Shown one piece after another: positions 50,938 through 63,712 of a DNA stretch of 64,000 bases. A program made the position numbers and the translations under genes. The notes under the pieces were generated by a model, which was not told the DNA's origin, made no database searches, and was given only the letters and a program-made list of their open reading frames with translations. The DNA comes from Enterobacter chengduensis. GTDB lineage: Bacteria > Pseudomonadota > Gammaproteobacteria > Enterobacterales > Enterobacteriaceae. Each line of letters opens with the position of its first letter. Position 1 is the first letter of the stretch. Location: assembly GCF_001984825.2 (NCBI RefSeq), contig NZ_CP043318.1, positions 4,402,001-4,466,000 on the forward strand, read 5' to 3'.

Positions 50938-51840
50938 TTATTTATTATGGTGGGTGAAGAGTTTCGGTATTTCACGCAGGCACCACGACTTGGCTTCGCC
51001 CATGCTGTCGCGACGCCATGCCATAATAATGTCCACTTCGCTGGTGTACTCCGGGCTCACCACCCGCAGCCGCCCTTCCGCGATATCTTTTTCCACAAAC
51101 GGGTACGGCATGGTCGCCACGCCAAGCCCTGCCAGCAGCGCCTGGCGTTTGTCTTCCAGTGAGGTCACCGTCAGACGAGGCTGTTTATCCAGCAGTTGCA
51201 CCGTCAGTACCGGACGCTCGCGCGCGGTATCCGCGACCGCCACCCCGCGATACTTCACGCGCGTCACTTCAGAGAGCGGCTCCGGCTCCTGGTGAATCGG
51301 GTGATTGGGTGCGGCAACATAGACGTTCATGACGCTGTAAAGCTTGCGCGAGTTGATTTCCGATGAGGAACGAAAGTGCATGTCCGGCGCAATGACGATA
51401 TCCGCCCTGCCCGTCTCCAGACGTTCCCACGCCCCTGCCAGCACCTCGGTGATGATCGACAGCTGCGTATTGGCCTTCGCCGCCAGGCGATCCACCAGCG
51501 GGAACAGCGCTTCCGTCGGCACCAGCGCTTCGGTCACTAACGTCAGGTGGGTCTCCCAGCCGCGCGCCAGCGCTTCGGCGTCCGTCGTGAGCTTGTCCGC
51601 CGCTTCCAGCAGGACGCGGCCGCGCTCCAGCAGCATTCGGCCCACGTTGGTGAATTTTGTTCGATGACCGGAGCGGTCAAACAGCACCACGTCGAGCTCT
51701 TCCTCCAGCTTCTGCATGGTGTAGCTCAGCGCAGACGGAACGCGCCCCAGCTCATCTGCCGCCGCCGCAAAACTGCCGCGGCGGTCAATCGCGTCCATGA
51801 CGCGAAGCGCCTCAAGCGTCAATGCTCTCTCTTTAGCCAT
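50938..51840 (-). CDS. yhaJ: LysR-type regulator YhaJ
   Basis: 300 residues. N-terminal winged helix (LRVMDAIDRRGSFAAAADEL, VPSALSYTMQKLEEELDV) and a periplasmic-binding-like effector domain. In E. coli YhaJ activates yqjF in response to dinitrotoluene metabolites and also acts on virulence genes in pathogenic strains. It is divergent from yhaK. Confidence 0.95.
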   Translation of the reverse strand: MAKERALTLEALRVMDAIDRRGSFAAAADELGRVPSALSYTMQKLEEELDVVLFDRSGHRTKFTNVGRMLLERGRVLLEAADKLTTDAEALARGWETHLTLVTEALVPTEALFPLVDRLAAKANTQLSIITEVLAGAWERLETGRADIVIAPDMHFRSSSEINSRKLYSVMNVYVAAPNHPIHQEPEPLSEVTRVKYRGVAVADTARERPVLTVQLLDKQPRLTVTSLEDKRQALLAGLGVATMPYPFVEKDIAEGRLRVVSPEYTSEVDIIMAWRRDSMGEAKSWCLREIPKLFTHHNK

Positions 51841-51944
51841 CTCGTTCTCATTCAGGAAATTTGAACATACCGGGCAGAATATCTGGCTAACAATGAAGCG
51901 TCCATACCTTTACCATTGTTTTAGTGTAAAGAGAGGTCAAGTTT

Positions 51945-52646
51945 ATGATTACGACAAGAACAGCTAAACAGTGCGGACAAGCCGATTTCGGTTGGCTGCA
52001 GGCCCGCTACACCTTTTCCTTTGGACACTACTTTGACCCTAAACTCCTTGGTTACGCGTCATTACGCGTGTTGAATCAGGAAGTGCTCGCCCCGGGCGCC
52101 TCCTTCCAGCCGCGCACGTATCCGAAAGTCGATATCCTGAACCTGATCCTGGAAGGCGAGGCAGAATACCGCGATAGCGAGGGCAATCATGTCCAGGCAA
52201 AGGCTGGCGAAGCGCTGTTAATTTCCACGCAGCCGGGCATCAGCTACAGCGAGCACAACCTCAGCAAAGACAAAACGCTGACCCGCATGCAGCTGTGGCT
52301 GGACGCCTGCCCTGAGCGGGAAAATCCGCTGGTGCAGAAGATAGATTTAACGGGCGACGGGCAGCAGCTGATTGCATCACCCGATGGCAGCAAAGGCAGC
52401 CTGCAATTGCGTCAGCAGGTGTGGCTGCATCATATCGAGCTAAAGAAAGGTGAACAGGCGAGCTTCCAGCTTCATGGTCCGCGCGCCTATTTACAGTCTA
52501 TTCACGGTACGGTGCATGCGGTGACGCACGCGGAAGAGAAAGAGGCGCTCACCTGCGGTGACGGGGCGTTTATTCGTGATGAAGCGAATATTACCCTGGT
52601 GGCGGATACGCCGCTGCGCGCGCTGCTGATTGATTTGCCGGTTTAA
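51945..52646 (+). CDS. yhaK: pirin-family bicupin YhaK
   Basis: 233 residues, pirin N-terminal cupin (TFSFGHYFDPKLLGYASLRV; TYPKVDILNLILEGEAEYRD) and a shorter C-terminal cupin. E. coli YhaK is a cytosolic bicupin proposed as a redox or ROS sensor. Divergent from yhaJ with 104 bp between, so YhaJ control is plausible. Confidence 0.94.
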   Translation: MITTRTAKQCGQADFGWLQARYTFSFGHYFDPKLLGYASLRVLNQEVLAPGASFQPRTYPKVDILNLILEGEAEYRDSEGNHVQAKAGEALLISTQPGISYSEHNLSKDKTLTRMQLWLDACPERENPLVQKIDLTGDGQQLIASPDGSKGSLQLRQQVWLHHIELKKGEQASFQLHGPRAYLQSIHGTVHAVTHAEEKEALTCGDGAFIRDEANITLVADTPLRALLIDLPV

Positions 52647-52650
52647 CAAT

Positions 52651-52712
52651 CCCCTCAGGCGAGGGTGCGATCGGTTCCCTCTCCCCTATGGGGAGAGGGT
52701 TAGGGTGAGGGG
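52651..52712. repeat. CCTCA.../GGGAGAGGG palindromic repeat
   Basis: CCCCTCAGGCGAGGG then TTCCCTCTCCCCTATGGGGA and GAGGGTTAGGGTGAGGGG. It occupies the yhaK-cyuA gap, where E. coli has the small gene yhaL. Confidence 0.8.
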
Positions 52713-52716
52713 CAAC

Positions 52717-54021
52717 TCACAACACCTTACTCGCCATAATCTCAATAATCTGCCGGTCCGTTGCCTGCATCGAGCGGCACGCCAGCGCGCACAGGTTTGC
52801 GATCGACTGCTCCACATCGTGCGCCACAATCCCCTCGTTACCCGTCACGCCCGAGTCATCCAGCGCCATCATCACCGCTTTCCAGGCGCTACTGACGCTG
52901 GTTGAGACCTTCATGGCACAGCTGTTTGATGCGCCGTCGCAGATCATGCCGCTGACGTCACCAATCATACTGCCGATCGCCGTCGCAATGGTCTGGTAAC
53001 TGCCCCCCATCAGCCACGCCATCCCCGCCGCAGCGCCCATTGCCGCCGTTGTCGCCGCACACAGCGCGGAGAGGCGCGGAAGCTGGTAATGAATATAGAT
53101 CGCCGACAGATGCGACAGCATCAGCGCCCGCGCCAGCCGTTCGTCATCAGCCTTAAGGTGCTCAGCGACCACGACAACCGGCATGGTGGCGGCGATCCCC
53201 TGATTACCGGAGCCCGAATTGCTCATCGCCGGCAGCGTCGCGCCGCCCATCCTGGCGTCCGATGCGGCGCTGGTGCGGATAACAATGTCTGACCCCAGAT
53301 CCTGCGCCAGCCATCCGCGAGAACGCTGTTTACTGAGCGTTGCGCCTATGTGCAGCCCCCAGTGACCGCTTAAACCTTCGCGGGAGAGCGCATCGTTCAG
53401 ACGCCCCGCATCGAGAATAAAGCGGATCGCATCGAACGGTATCTGTTCCACAAACTCAAGGATCTGCGAGAGCGTGGTGTTTGACAGTACCGCCAGCGGA
53501 TCGTTACTTACCTCGGCCTGCCGATCGTCAAGCCTGAAGCGCGTTTCGCCCTGACAAACCACCTCCACCACGCGGGTATGCCCCCCCGCAATGGTCACCA
53601 TAGCCGAAGCCTCTCCGGCGTAAACGCAGGCACGCGAATAAAGGATCTCATCGCACGGCTCCTGCAATTTCACCTGCACCAGCCCGGCGTTGAGCATCGA
53701 CCTGGCGCGCGCCAGCGCATCGGCGGTGGCGTCTTTCAGCACCTCCAGCCCCGCCTGCGCATTGCCACCGATGGCGCCCAGCGCCGCTGCAATGGGCAGC
53801 CCGACCATACCGGTACCGGGCACCGTCACGCCCAGCCCGTTTTTCATCAGGTTTGGCGATACCCACGCCTCAATCTGCGTGACCTCCCCCGGCAGAAGGT
53901 CTGCGGCAATCGCGCAGGCCAATGCCAGAGAAACGGGTTCGGTACACCCCAGCGCAGGCTTAACTTCTTCCTGCACCGCGCGAATAAATTGATTCCATAA
54001 AGGATGATTTTGCTCAGACAT
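52717..54021 (-). CDS. cyuA: L-cysteine desulfidase CyuA (YhaM)
   Basis: 434 residues from ATG 54021 ([10 protein letters not shown]). A 4Fe-4S serine-dehydratase-alpha-like enzyme that degrades L-cysteine to pyruvate, ammonia and sulfide under anaerobic conditions. Conserved cysteines in [14 protein letters not shown] and [14 protein letters not shown] and the block [20 protein letters not shown]. It follows cyuP by 20 bp in the same operon. Confidence 0.95.
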   Translation of the reverse strand: MSEQNHPLWNQFIRAVQEEVKPALGCTEPVSLALACAIAADLLPGEVTQIEAWVSPNLMKNGLGVTVPGTGMVGLPIAAALGAIGGNAQAGLEVLKDATADALARARSMLNAGLVQVKLQEPCDEILYSRACVYAGEASAMVTIAGGHTRVVEVVCQGETRFRLDDRQAEVSNDPLAVLSNTTLSQILEFVEQIPFDAIRFILDAGRLNDALSREGLSGHWGLHIGATLSKQRSRGWLAQDLGSDIVIRTSAASDARMGGATLPAMSNSGSGNQGIAATMPVVVVAEHLKADDERLARALMLSHLSAIYIHYQLPRLSALCAATTAAMGAAAGMAWLMGGSYQTIATAIGSMIGDVSGMICDGASNSCAMKVSTSVSSAWKAVMMALDDSGVTGNEGIVAHDVEQSIANLCALACRSMQATDRQIIEIMASKVL

Positions 54022-54041
54022 CGTTACGACCTTAATTACCC

Positions 54042-55373
54042 TCAGGAGAATGCGAGGAAAGGAGAAACACAAAGCAGCAGTCCGGTGATGATGATAATCA
54101 CCAGCGATACGCCCTTATATTTATGCAGGGCCGGCACCTTGTAGACCAGCCATGCCGGGATCAGGCAGCCCACCATGCCGAAGATAGGGCTACAGATGGA
54201 GGTGAAGCTCAGCACCGGCGCGTTCAGGACTATCGCGCTCCAGGCCAGCAGAATGGCGAACAGCATAATCCCGCGCTGGACGGCGTTCTCATTGATTTTC
54301 TCTGCCGGCATTTTGCGGTGCAGGATGTTCATGACGATCCCCTGCGTGGCCTCGCGAAAGCCGAGGTAGACGCCGAAGAACGCGGTCATCACGGCGAAGA
54401 TATTCAGGATCACGCTGACGATTTTGACCCAGCCCGCGCCGTCACCGCTGATAAACTGCGCCGCAATCGCCAGAGCCGAAATGTTCTGTTCGTACGCTTT
54501 AACCGCCTCATCGTGCCCCATCGCCAGCGTGAAGGAGACGGCGTAGAAAAAGACCGTCACAAACAGTATGCCGAAGGCAATATTCATCGCCCGCAGCGCT
54601 TTATGGCGCGCCACCTCCACGGATTTTTCCCGTGAACGGTATGAGATAACCATCGGGCTCAGGGTCTGAATAAAGAGAATCGAGGTTAAGGTAAAAGGCA
54701 GCGTAATGATGGCGTTTTTGATCAGCAGCCCCGCTGGCGGCAGCATGCCTACGTTGGCCAGATGCCAGAGTCCAATCATCGACAGCCCCAGCGCCGCCAC
54801 GACAAACAGCTTGGTAAGTACCATCAGGCTGGAGACTTTGAACAGCAGCTTTTCACCGCGTGAAGAAATCGCGACCAGAATGCAGATCAGGCATAGACCG
54901 TAGAATGGGTTCTCCGAGAGTAAACCGTCGGTCACGCCGAAGGTGTGTAAATACGAGGCGCTATCGTTGGTAATGGCCGTGGAATAGACAAACATCCAGA
55001 TCACCAGCATCACGAAATAGAGCGCGCCTAACAAGATGCCCCAGTTTTTACCTAAATAGCCGCTAATTACGCTCGGGTAGTCTTTGCACTCCGGCGATTC
55101 CGCCAGCGTATTAATAAACAGGCGCTGGAACAGGTACATGGCCGGATAGCCAATTATTGATGAGAGCAAAAATACCCACAGCCCCATTAATCCTACCTGT
55201 ACCGGGAGAAAAACAATCCCCGCGCCAATAGCCATCCCGATACTCATGATGACCCAGCCCGTGTCGGTGCTGTCGAATTTAATGGCCTCTTGCCACTCGC
55301 TTTCACTCATTCCCGCCCGCCTTGCCGCGGGGGAATTATTCACAATCACACTGCTGTTTGTTGCCGTATCCAT
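54042..55373 (-). CDS. cyuP: cysteine/serine transporter CyuP (YhaO)
   Basis: 443-residue inner-membrane carrier of the hydroxy/aromatic amino acid permease (HAAAP) family, about 11 membrane segments ([20 protein letters not shown]). It imports cysteine for CyuA. Related to TdcC encoded further right. First gene of the cyuPA operon; the 261 bp upstream presumably holds the promoter, and the regulator CyuR (DecR) is not encoded nearby. Confidence 0.94.
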   Translation of the reverse strand: MDTATNSSVIVNNSPAARRAGMSESEWQEAIKFDSTDTGWVIMSIGMAIGAGIVFLPVQVGLMGLWVFLLSSIIGYPAMYLFQRLFINTLAESPECKDYPSVISGYLGKNWGILLGALYFVMLVIWMFVYSTAITNDSASYLHTFGVTDGLLSENPFYGLCLICILVAISSRGEKLLFKVSSLMVLTKLFVVAALGLSMIGLWHLANVGMLPPAGLLIKNAIITLPFTLTSILFIQTLSPMVISYRSREKSVEVARHKALRAMNIAFGILFVTVFFYAVSFTLAMGHDEAVKAYEQNISALAIAAQFISGDGAGWVKIVSVILNIFAVMTAFFGVYLGFREATQGIVMNILHRKMPAEKINENAVQRGIMLFAILLAWSAIVLNAPVLSFTSICSPIFGMVGCLIPAWLVYKVPALHKYKGVSLVIIIITGLLLCVSPFLAFS

Positions 55374-55607
55374 GGGGCACTCGCTTATTTTGTAGGGTAA
55401 ACAGTTGTTTTTATAGGGTTCCGATCGCCAGCGATTGCGAATCAGAGGGCAGCAGGTGCTTGTTATTGGTGTGGGAAGATCATATCCGCAGAGGCGGAGA
55501 AAAAAGTCACAATCTTTGTGTGGATTTTCAGAGACTGGAGGACAATTTGCTTTTATTCAGGTTTGAAATGTGGGATTTTTCTAAAAGTGACGACGATCAA
55601 GAAATAT

Positions 55608-55631
55608 AAACCCGCGCCATGCGCGGGCAGG
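55608..55631 (-). terminator. terminator of the Spy-like gene
   Basis: On the minus strand CCCGCG, loop CATGG, CGCGGG, followed by TTTATATTT. Confidence 0.75.
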
Positions 55632-55634
55632 AAA

Positions 55635-56045
55635 TCACTCAGCCAGCGCGTTAGCCATATCGGTTCGAATCTGTTTACGCTGTTCCGGCGTTAACATCTG
55701 ACTGACGTCGAAGTAATATTTCACACGGTAATAGCGGGCCTGCTCTTCAATTTTGCTAAACGCGCTAAGCTGGCTCTTCACCGTGCTTTCGTCCCATTTA
55801 CCCGCCTGGAACATGTCGATCAGCGCGCCGTCCTTCACGCCCGTCATCGGGATCTTGCTGACGTTTTGTTCCAGCTGCTTATGCAGATCGTCAATCTTCT
55901 TAACCTGCTCGTTGCTGAGCTTCAGGTGCTGAACCAGCGGATCCTGCGATGGAGAAGGAGCTGCCTCAACGTTCGCGGCCTGCGCCGTAAAACTGCACAG
56001 GGCCAGCGCCGCGGCGGCCAACGCAATACGGGTCATTTTCATCAT
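55635..56045 (-). CDS. Spy/CpxP-like periplasmic protein
   Basis: 136 residues with a signal peptide (MTRIALAAAALALCSFTAQA) and two LTxxQ-like motifs (LSNEQVKKI and LTPEQRKQI), which define the Spy/CpxP chaperone family. Mostly helical and without cysteines in the mature part. Likely an ATP-independent periplasmic chaperone or stress sensor. AAGGA lies 7 bases before the first ATG (56045). It is a single gene between cyuP and the tdc operon, at the place where E. coli has tdcF and tdcG. Confidence 0.75.
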   Translation of the reverse strand: MMKMTRIALAAAALALCSFTAQAANVEAAPSPSQDPLVQHLKLSNEQVKKIDDLHKQLEQNVSKIPMTGVKDGALIDMFQAGKWDESTVKSQLSAFSKIEEQARYYRVKYYFDVSQMLTPEQRKQIRTDMANALAE

Positions 56046-56154
56046 CTTATTATCCTTACATGCTGTGATAGGAAAGGGCAGACATATTGTTTTTCAAGAG
56101 CGGATGAATATGTGTGAGTAATTATATAAACAATTTTGTATGTTCGACGGGACA

Positions 56155-56187
56155 AAAAAATGCCCCCTGCGCTGAGGGAGCATGAGA
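56155..56187 (-). terminator. terminator of the tdc operon after tdcE
   Basis: On the minus strand TGCTCCCT, loop CAGCGC, AGGGGGCA, then TTTTTTT. It lies 12 bp after the tdcE stop, so the operon ends here. Confidence 0.85.
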
Positions 56188-56198
56188 ATTGACTTTTA

Positions 56199-58493
56199 TC
56201 AGATAGATTGGGTAAAGGTTCGCGAAATCACATCCTGCTGCTGCTCGCGCGTCAGCGCATTGAAGCGTACGGCATAGCCCGAAACGCGGATCGTCAGGTT
56301 CGGATAATTTTCGGGATGAGCAATGGCATCCAGCAGCATCTCCCGGTTCATAACGTTAACGTTCAGGTGCTGCCCGCCCTCAATAGACGCTTCATGGTGG
56401 AAGTACCCGTCCAGCAGCCCCACCAGGTTGGTTTTGCGCACCAGCTCATCTTTGCCCAGCGCCTGCGGCACGATGGAGAAGGTGTAGGAGATCCCGTCTT
56501 TGGCATAGCTGAACGGCAGCTTGGCAACCGAGGTTAGCGAGGCCACCGCCCCTTTTCTGTCGCGGCCGTGCATCGGGTTCGCGCCCGGGGCAAACGGCGT
56601 GCCGCCGCGTCGTCCGTCCGGCGTGTTGCCGGTCTTCTGCCCATAAACCACGTTGGAGGTGATGGTCAGGATCGACTGGGTCGGTACGGCGTTGCGGTAG
56701 GTTGGCAGCGCCTGGATTTTCTTCATAAAGCGTTCCACCAGATCGCAGGCGATGCTGTCCACGCGATCGTCGTTATTGCCGTACTGCGGATAGTCCCCTT
56801 CTATCACGAAATCGACCGCCAGACCGGTATGGTCGCGCACCGGCTTCACCGTGGCATATTTAATGGCCGACAGGGAATCCGCCGCTACCGACAACCCGGC
56901 AATGCCGCAGGCCATGGTGCGGTAAACGTCCCGGTCGTGCAGCGCCATCAGCGAGGCTTCGTAGCTGTACTTATCATGCATGTAGTGAATGAGATTCAGC
57001 GCGCTGATGTACTGCACCGCCAGCCAGTCCATAAAGTGATCGAGGCTCGCCATCACGGTGTCGTAATCCAGCACGTCGTCCAGCAGCGGCGCGGTCTTCG
57101 GGCCGACCTGAATCTTCAGCTTCTCGTCCACCCCGCCGTTGATCGCGTACAGCAGCGTTTTGGCGAGGTTGGCGCGCGCGCCAAAGAACTGCATCTGCTT
57201 GCCGATCACCATCGGGCTGACGCAGCAGGCAATGGCGTAGTCGTCGCTGTTGAAGTCCGCACGCATCAGATCGTCGTTCTCATACTGCAGCGAAGAGGTG
57301 ACGATCGACACCTGCGCGGCGTATTTCTTGAACGCGATCGGCAGGTGTTCAGACCAGAGGATCGTCAGGTTTGGCTCCGGCGCGGGCCCCATGGTGTGCA
57401 GGGTATGCAGATAGCGGAAGCTGTTTTTAGTCACCAGCGTGCGCCCGTCCAGCCCCATGCCGCCGATCACTTCCGTCGCCCAGATCGGATCGCCGGAGAA
57501 GAGCGTGTCGAACTCCGGCGTGCGCAGGAAGCGCACCATGCGGATCTTCATGATGAAGTGGTCGATCAGCTCCTGCGCCTGGACTTCATTCAGCCGCCCC
57601 GCCTGCATGTCGCGTTCGATGTAGATATCGAGGAACGAGGCCGTGCGCCCCAGCGACATCGCTCCGCCGTTCTGGGATTTTACCGCCGCCAGGTAGGCAA
57701 AGTAGACCCACTGCACCGCTTCCTGCGCGTTCATCGCCGGACGCGAGATATCAAAGCCGTAGCTCGCCGCCATCTGCTGGATCTGCAGCAGCGCGCGCTT
57801 GTGCTCCGCCAGCTCTTCACGCAGGCGGATCGTCGCTTCGAGATCTTCGCCGCGTTCCAGCCTGCCCTGCAGATCCGCAAACTGCAGCTCACGCTCGCGT
57901 ACCAGATAGGCGATGCCGTACAGCGCCACGCGGCGATAGTCGCCGATGATGCGTCCGCGCCCGTAGCCGTCCGGCAAGCCGGTCAGCACGCCGGATTTAC
58001 GGCAGCGCATCATCTCCGGCGAGTAAACGTCAAACACGCCCTGGTTGTGGGTTTTGCGCAGGTCGGTAAACAGGTATTCAAACTGCGGATCCATCTCGCG
58101 ACCGTAGGCTTCGAACGAGCTGCGGATCATGTTGATCCCGCCGTACGGATGGAGCGCGCGCTTAAGCGGCTTATCGGTTTGCAGGCCGACGATCGTCTCC
58201 AGATCCTGGTCGATATAGCCCGGCCCGTGGGCCGTAATGGTGGTGGCAATGTTGGTATCAAAATCCACCGGGGCGTGGGTGGCGTTCTCCTGGCGAATGC
58301 CGACCATTACCTTCTGCCACAGCGCCGTCGTTGCTGGCGTCGCCTGCGCGAGGAAAGCTTCGTCGCCGTCATAAGGGGTGTAGTTATGCTGAATAAAATC
58401 GCGCACGTTGACGGCGCTTTTCCATTCTTCACCGCGAAACCCGGCCCATGCGTCGCTGTAGGGCGCGACGCCCGTATCGATTGTTACTTTCAT
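56199..58493 (-). CDS. tdcE: 2-ketobutyrate formate-lyase TdcE
   Basis: 764-residue glycyl radical enzyme, a pyruvate formate-lyase isoform. It cleaves 2-ketobutyrate (or pyruvate) with CoA to propionyl-CoA (acetyl-CoA) and formate. The catalytic cysteine pair lies in [10 protein letters not shown] and the radical glycine near the C terminus in RVSGYAVRF. Needs anaerobic activation by PflA. It starts 16 bp after tdcD. Confidence 0.97.
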   Translation of the reverse strand: MKVTIDTGVAPYSDAWAGFRGEEWKSAVNVRDFIQHNYTPYDGDEAFLAQATPATTALWQKVMVGIRQENATHAPVDFDTNIATTITAHGPGYIDQDLETIVGLQTDKPLKRALHPYGGINMIRSSFEAYGREMDPQFEYLFTDLRKTHNQGVFDVYSPEMMRCRKSGVLTGLPDGYGRGRIIGDYRRVALYGIAYLVRERELQFADLQGRLERGEDLEATIRLREELAEHKRALLQIQQMAASYGFDISRPAMNAQEAVQWVYFAYLAAVKSQNGGAMSLGRTASFLDIYIERDMQAGRLNEVQAQELIDHFIMKIRMVRFLRTPEFDTLFSGDPIWATEVIGGMGLDGRTLVTKNSFRYLHTLHTMGPAPEPNLTILWSEHLPIAFKKYAAQVSIVTSSLQYENDDLMRADFNSDDYAIACCVSPMVIGKQMQFFGARANLAKTLLYAINGGVDEKLKIQVGPKTAPLLDDVLDYDTVMASLDHFMDWLAVQYISALNLIHYMHDKYSYEASLMALHDRDVYRTMACGIAGLSVAADSLSAIKYATVKPVRDHTGLAVDFVIEGDYPQYGNNDDRVDSIACDLVERFMKKIQALPTYRNAVPTQSILTITSNVVYGQKTGNTPDGRRGGTPFAPGANPMHGRDRKGAVASLTSVAKLPFSYAKDGISYTFSIVPQALGKDELVRKTNLVGLLDGYFHHEASIEGGQHLNVNVMNREMLLDAIAHPENYPNLTIRVSGYAVRFNALTREQQQDVISRTFTQSI

Positions 58494-58509
58494 GTGGATT
58501 CTCGCTTTA

Positions 58510-59718
58510 TCAGGCGTAAGCCGCAGCCGGTGTCACCTTCCCAAGACGGAGGGCGTCCAGCGCGATCATTTTTTCTTCGTTGGTAGGGACAACCGCGCAG
58601 ACCACGCGGGACGACTCGGTCGAGATGATGCGCTCGCCCGCGCTGCCCGGCAGGGCATTTTTGGCGTCGTCGAGGCGGATGCCGAACACGTTCAGATGCT
58701 CCGCCACCAGCGCGCGGATCAGCTTCGAGTTTTCGCCAATGCCGCCGGTAAAGATCACGCCGTCCAGACGGTGCAGCGACGCCGCGTGCCCCGCAATATG
58801 CCGCGCAATGCGGTGAACGAAGGTGCGGATCGCAAGCACAGCCCGCTCGTTGCCTTCGTGCCACGCTTTCTCCAGCGCGCGTAAATCGGAGGAGATGCCG
58901 GAGATCCCCAGCAGCCCGGACTCTTTATTGACCACTCGCTCCAGATCCTCGAAGGACTGGCCGGTCTGCTGGGCAATCCACGCCATCGCGCCAAAATCCA
59001 CGTCGCCGCAGCGCGTGCCCATCATCAGCCCTTCCAGCGGCGTCATGCCCATCGAGGTATCAACGCTTTCGCCGTTACGCACCGCGCAGATGGACGCCCC
59101 GTTGCCGAGATGGGCAATCACCAGCCCGCTGTCGTCGGGGGACAGCCCGAGAAGCGTATGCGCCTGCGCGGCCACGTAGCGGTGAGAGGTGCCGTGGAAG
59201 CCGTACCGACGCACGCCCAGCGCTTCAAAATAGCGGTACGGCAAACCGTACAGGTACGCCTGCGGCGGCAGCGTCTGGTGGAAGCTGGTATCAAATACCG
59301 CAACCTGCTGCACGCCCGGGAACAGGCGCTCGGCGGCGTCCACGCCGCTTAAGTTGGCGTAGTTATGCAGCGGTGCCAGCGGGGAGACCTGGCGGATCTG
59401 CGCAATCACCGCTTCCGTAATCAGGGTCGACTCGCTGAAGAGGTCGCCGCCGTGCGCAATGCGGTGGCCAATTAAGGCCACGCTGCTCATCAGGTTACGC
59501 TTCTCCAGCTCCAGGGCGATGGCAGCCAGCGCCCCTTCGTAGTCCTGGTGAGCCAGTTTGACCGGCTCACCCCCGTTCACGGAAATAAAGGCCTTTTCAG
59601 TGTTAATGCCGTCCGCAATGCCCGTCATCAGGGCCTCACAGCTGCTGGCGTCGAGCACCGAAAACTTAACAGAGGACGAACCGCAGTTAATAACCAGTAC
59701 TACCGGAAACTCAATCAT
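58510..59718 (-). CDS. tdcD: propionate kinase TdcD
   Basis: 402 residues, acetate/propionate kinase fold. Motifs: [36 protein letters not shown], and the C-terminal FTGGIGENS. It makes ATP from propionyl phosphate. Of two adjacent ATGs, 59718 (MIEFPVV) matches the E. coli start and has better ribosome-site spacing; 59721 is possible. Confidence 0.96.
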   Translation of the reverse strand: MIEFPVVLVINCGSSSVKFSVLDASSCEALMTGIADGINTEKAFISVNGGEPVKLAHQDYEGALAAIALELEKRNLMSSVALIGHRIAHGGDLFSESTLITEAVIAQIRQVSPLAPLHNYANLSGVDAAERLFPGVQQVAVFDTSFHQTLPPQAYLYGLPYRYFEALGVRRYGFHGTSHRYVAAQAHTLLGLSPDDSGLVIAHLGNGASICAVRNGESVDTSMGMTPLEGLMMGTRCGDVDFGAMAWIAQQTGQSFEDLERVVNKESGLLGISGISSDLRALEKAWHEGNERAVLAIRTFVHRIARHIAGHAASLHRLDGVIFTGGIGENSKLIRALVAEHLNVFGIRLDDAKNALPGSAGERIISTESSRVVCAVVPTNEEKMIALDALRLGKVTPAAAYA

Positions 59719-59748
59719 CATGTGACTCCGCTCTTCCTGAGCAATGGG

Positions 59749-61083
<1,335 letters not shown>

Positions 61084-61089
61084 TCACCT

Positions 61090-62079
61090 TTATGCGTCAA
61101 CGAAGCCGGTAATTTGGGAAACACGGGAGAGATCGATATTGCCGCCGGAAATAATGCAGACGGTCTTGCGGCCCTGAATATAGTGATCGAGCTTGCCGCT
61201 TAACAACGCGGCACACGCCAGCGCGCCTGCGCCTTCCGTCACCACTTTATTTCGCTGAATAAGCGCGATCATGCTGTTGCGAATATCGTCTTCGCTCACC
61301 AGCACAATGTCATCGACCAGTTCACGAACGATTTCGAAGGTTAATTTCCCCGGACGAGAAACGTCGCAGCCGTCGGCTAACGTGCCGGTAATGCGATGGT
61401 TAGTTATTTCTCCGGCCTGCCAGGAAGCGGCCATTCCGTGCACGTTTTCAGACTGTACGCCGATAATATTGATGGTCGGGTTGATCGATTTAATCGCCGT
61501 CGCAATGCCGGCAATTAATCCGCCGCCGCCGATAGGGACAATGACGTTATCCACGTCGTATAAATCTTCGAGAATTTCCAGGCCGATGGTGCCCTGCCCG
61601 GCGATCACTTTGGCATCGTCGTAAGGCGGAATAAAAATACGCCCTTCCATCTCGACGATTTCGCTCACTTTGGCGATGGTGTCGTTGAAGTTCTCGCCGT
61701 GCAGCACCACTTCCGCCGAGTAGTCGCGCGTCGCGGCCACCTTGGATTTTGGCGCGCCCATCGGCATCACCACTTTGCCGTCGATGCCGAGCATGGCGCA
61801 GGAGAGCGAGACCCCCTGCGCGTGGTTTCCCGCGGAGCAGGCGACCACGCCCTTGCGTTTTTCAGCGTCGGTCAGCGAGCTTAATTTATTAAACGCGCCG
61901 CGAATTTTAAACGAACCGGTACGCTGCATGTTCTCAAACTTCAGGAATATTTCGCCCTTACAGCGCTCGCTGAGATAATTCGAACGCGGCATGCCGGTTT
62001 TATATATCTTGCCTGCCAGGCGTTTTCTGGCGTCCTGAATATCTTCAATAGTTACCGGGAGATCGTAAGTAATGTGCAT
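61090..62079 (-). CDS. tdcB: catabolic threonine dehydratase TdcB
   Basis: 329 residues from ATG 62079 (MHITYDLPV), with GAGG before it. PLP fold type II enzyme that converts threonine to 2-ketobutyrate and ammonia and is AMP-activated in E. coli. The PLP lysine is K58 in [14 protein letters not shown]; the phosphate loop is [11 protein letters not shown]. An ATG 8 codons upstream is less likely. Confidence 0.97.
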   Translation of the reverse strand: MHITYDLPVTIEDIQDARKRLAGKIYKTGMPRSNYLSERCKGEIFLKFENMQRTGSFKIRGAFNKLSSLTDAEKRKGVVACSAGNHAQGVSLSCAMLGIDGKVVMPMGAPKSKVAATRDYSAEVVLHGENFNDTIAKVSEIVEMEGRIFIPPYDDAKVIAGQGTIGLEILEDLYDVDNVIVPIGGGGLIAGIATAIKSINPTINIIGVQSENVHGMAASWQAGEITNHRITGTLADGCDVSRPGKLTFEIVRELVDDIVLVSEDDIRNSMIALIQRNKVVTEGAGALACAALLSGKLDHYIQGRKTVCIISGGNIDLSRVSQITGFVDA

Positions 62080-62179
62080 AATATCCTCGTTATAATAATT
62101 CATTCTTTTCAGGCAAAGTCAGGGTATCAGAGCGTTAGAAAACTAAGCTCCGGGTATTTTTAAAATGCGTTCTATAAAT

Positions 62180-63100
62180 TCATCGTCGTCTTTCGATATT
62201 CATCGACGAATACTGTTTTGCCAGCTCAACTAATACTGACGCTGATTTTTTAATTCTGTAATTTTTAGACCACACGGCGGCATAGCGCGCCACGGGTAAT
62301 TCATCTTCTACGGGCAGCACGATAAACTGGTCAGAACCGAACGGGGCAATCATGTCGCGGGGAATGACCGTCAGATAATCGGCATTCAGCACAAGGTTAT
62401 AAATGGTGACGACGGAATCGGTCTGGACGATGTTTTCGATGCTGATGTGGTTGTCTTGCAGAGTGGTCAGAAGTTCTTTGTAGTAGCCCATATCGGTTTG
62501 CGGCATCACCCACTGCTCGTGCGTGAGCGATGCCAGCGTCGTCGGGCCGGTGCACGTTCGCGTTTTGCTGGCGACCAGCACAAACTCGGACTCAAACAGC
62601 GGCTCGACGTGCAGATCCTGCAGCAACATTTCATCGCTCAGCGTGCCGATGGCGAAATCCAGACGTCCGTCGCGAATGGCCGGCAGGAAAGAGGAGAGCT
62701 GGGCTTCATACATGGATACGCGCGCTTTCGGGAACACTTCCTTGAATTTTTTGATCATTTCGGACAGGAAGGTAAAGCCGATCAGCGACGGATAGCCAAA
62801 GGAGACATCCATCACGGTGCTGAAACTCAGGCTGTTGATCTCGCTCACCATGTTTTTCATTTCGCGGGTAATCGACTCTGAGTAGGAGAGCAGCACCTGG
62901 CCTGCGGCAGTGAGTTTTACGCCGGTGTTTTTCCGCACCATCACTTCTACGCCGAAGTAGGATTCAATATCGCTGATGATTTTGCTCACGGCGGGCTGCG
63001 TCAGGCCCAGTTGTCTTGCAGCAGAACCTATGGAGCCACTTTTAATGACTTCCTGAAATACCACGAGGTGCTGTGTTTTCGGTAGAATAATAGTGTTCAT
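62180..63100 (-). CDS. tdcA: tdc operon activator TdcA
   Basis: 306-residue LysR-type activator. Helix-turn-helix with SGSIGSAARQLGLTQPAVSK (about residues 17-36) and an effector domain. First gene of tdcABCDE; it activates its own operon. Followed 100 bp later by tdcB. Confidence 0.96.
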   Translation of the reverse strand: MNTIILPKTQHLVVFQEVIKSGSIGSAARQLGLTQPAVSKIISDIESYFGVEVMVRKNTGVKLTAAGQVLLSYSESITREMKNMVSEINSLSFSTVMDVSFGYPSLIGFTFLSEMIKKFKEVFPKARVSMYEAQLSSFLPAIRDGRLDFAIGTLSDEMLLQDLHVEPLFESEFVLVASKTRTCTGPTTLASLTHEQWVMPQTDMGYYKELLTTLQDNHISIENIVQTDSVVTIYNLVLNADYLTVIPRDMIAPFGSDQFIVLPVEDELPVARYAAVWSKNYRIKKSASVLVELAKQYSSMNIERRR

Positions 63101-63162
63101 AATATTCTGCGCTTATTTCCCTATGACGGGGTGGATTCTACTCAATAATGTTTAAAGGGGTA

Positions 63163-63178
63163 TGTGCTGTTACTCACA
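63163..63178 (-). promoter_or_regulatory. CRP site of the tdc promoter
   Basis: On the minus strand TGTGAGTAACAGCACA matches TGTGA-N6-TCACA in 9 of 10 key positions. Its distance from the TAGAAT -10 box fits class II activation. E. coli tdc requires cAMP-CRP bound at the same relative place. Confidence 0.75.
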
Positions 63179-63712
63179 ATTTGCCTTCCAGGCCGTTTAT
63201 TCCGCACAGCAAAAAACCATTAAAACCTTTATATATCAAAAGTATACATAATGATAAATACGCTACTACGCTGATATTGATCAACAAAAATAGCGGTAAT
63301 AAATTTATTTTATGGCGATAACCCGGATAAATTCCCACGCCCTTAAAAAAGCAATAAAGACGATATTTCAGGCAATTAAAGGCCAATAAATAACCGTTAT
63401 TTGTTTGAAACATTCTTTCAAATTATCAATTTTTTTCGAGGTGAATTTTCAGACTTCCTTAAAAGAGTGGATTAGGTCACATATTCACGGAGGGAATGTA
63501 TTTGATTTCAATATATGTATATCAAACGAGAAAAGTTTCGCGATCATTAGAGTAACAACATTAACAAATTATCAATACTAAAAATCATCTGTTTTTTAGC
63601 GTGAAATTTTGTGATGGAGATCGTCTACAGATGCAGGAGCGACGATGAAGGGATAAAAGCAGTGGAATGTGCTTAATGTCGCAAATATGAGAATTGATGT
63701 CGTTTGTCCGCT

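Noticed and set aside
56568..58586. 672-codon open frame opposite tdcE
   Set aside because: It is entirely antisense to the well-supported tdcE gene, its composition is rich in His, Arg and Gln as expected for a shadow frame, and it lacks a ribosome site or family motifs.
63174..63413. 79-codon minus-strand frame that could be tdcR
   Set aside because: No ribosome site was seen, it is very AT-rich and hydrophobic by composition, and it overlaps the CRP site region of tdcA. It has no recognised similarity to a regulator.
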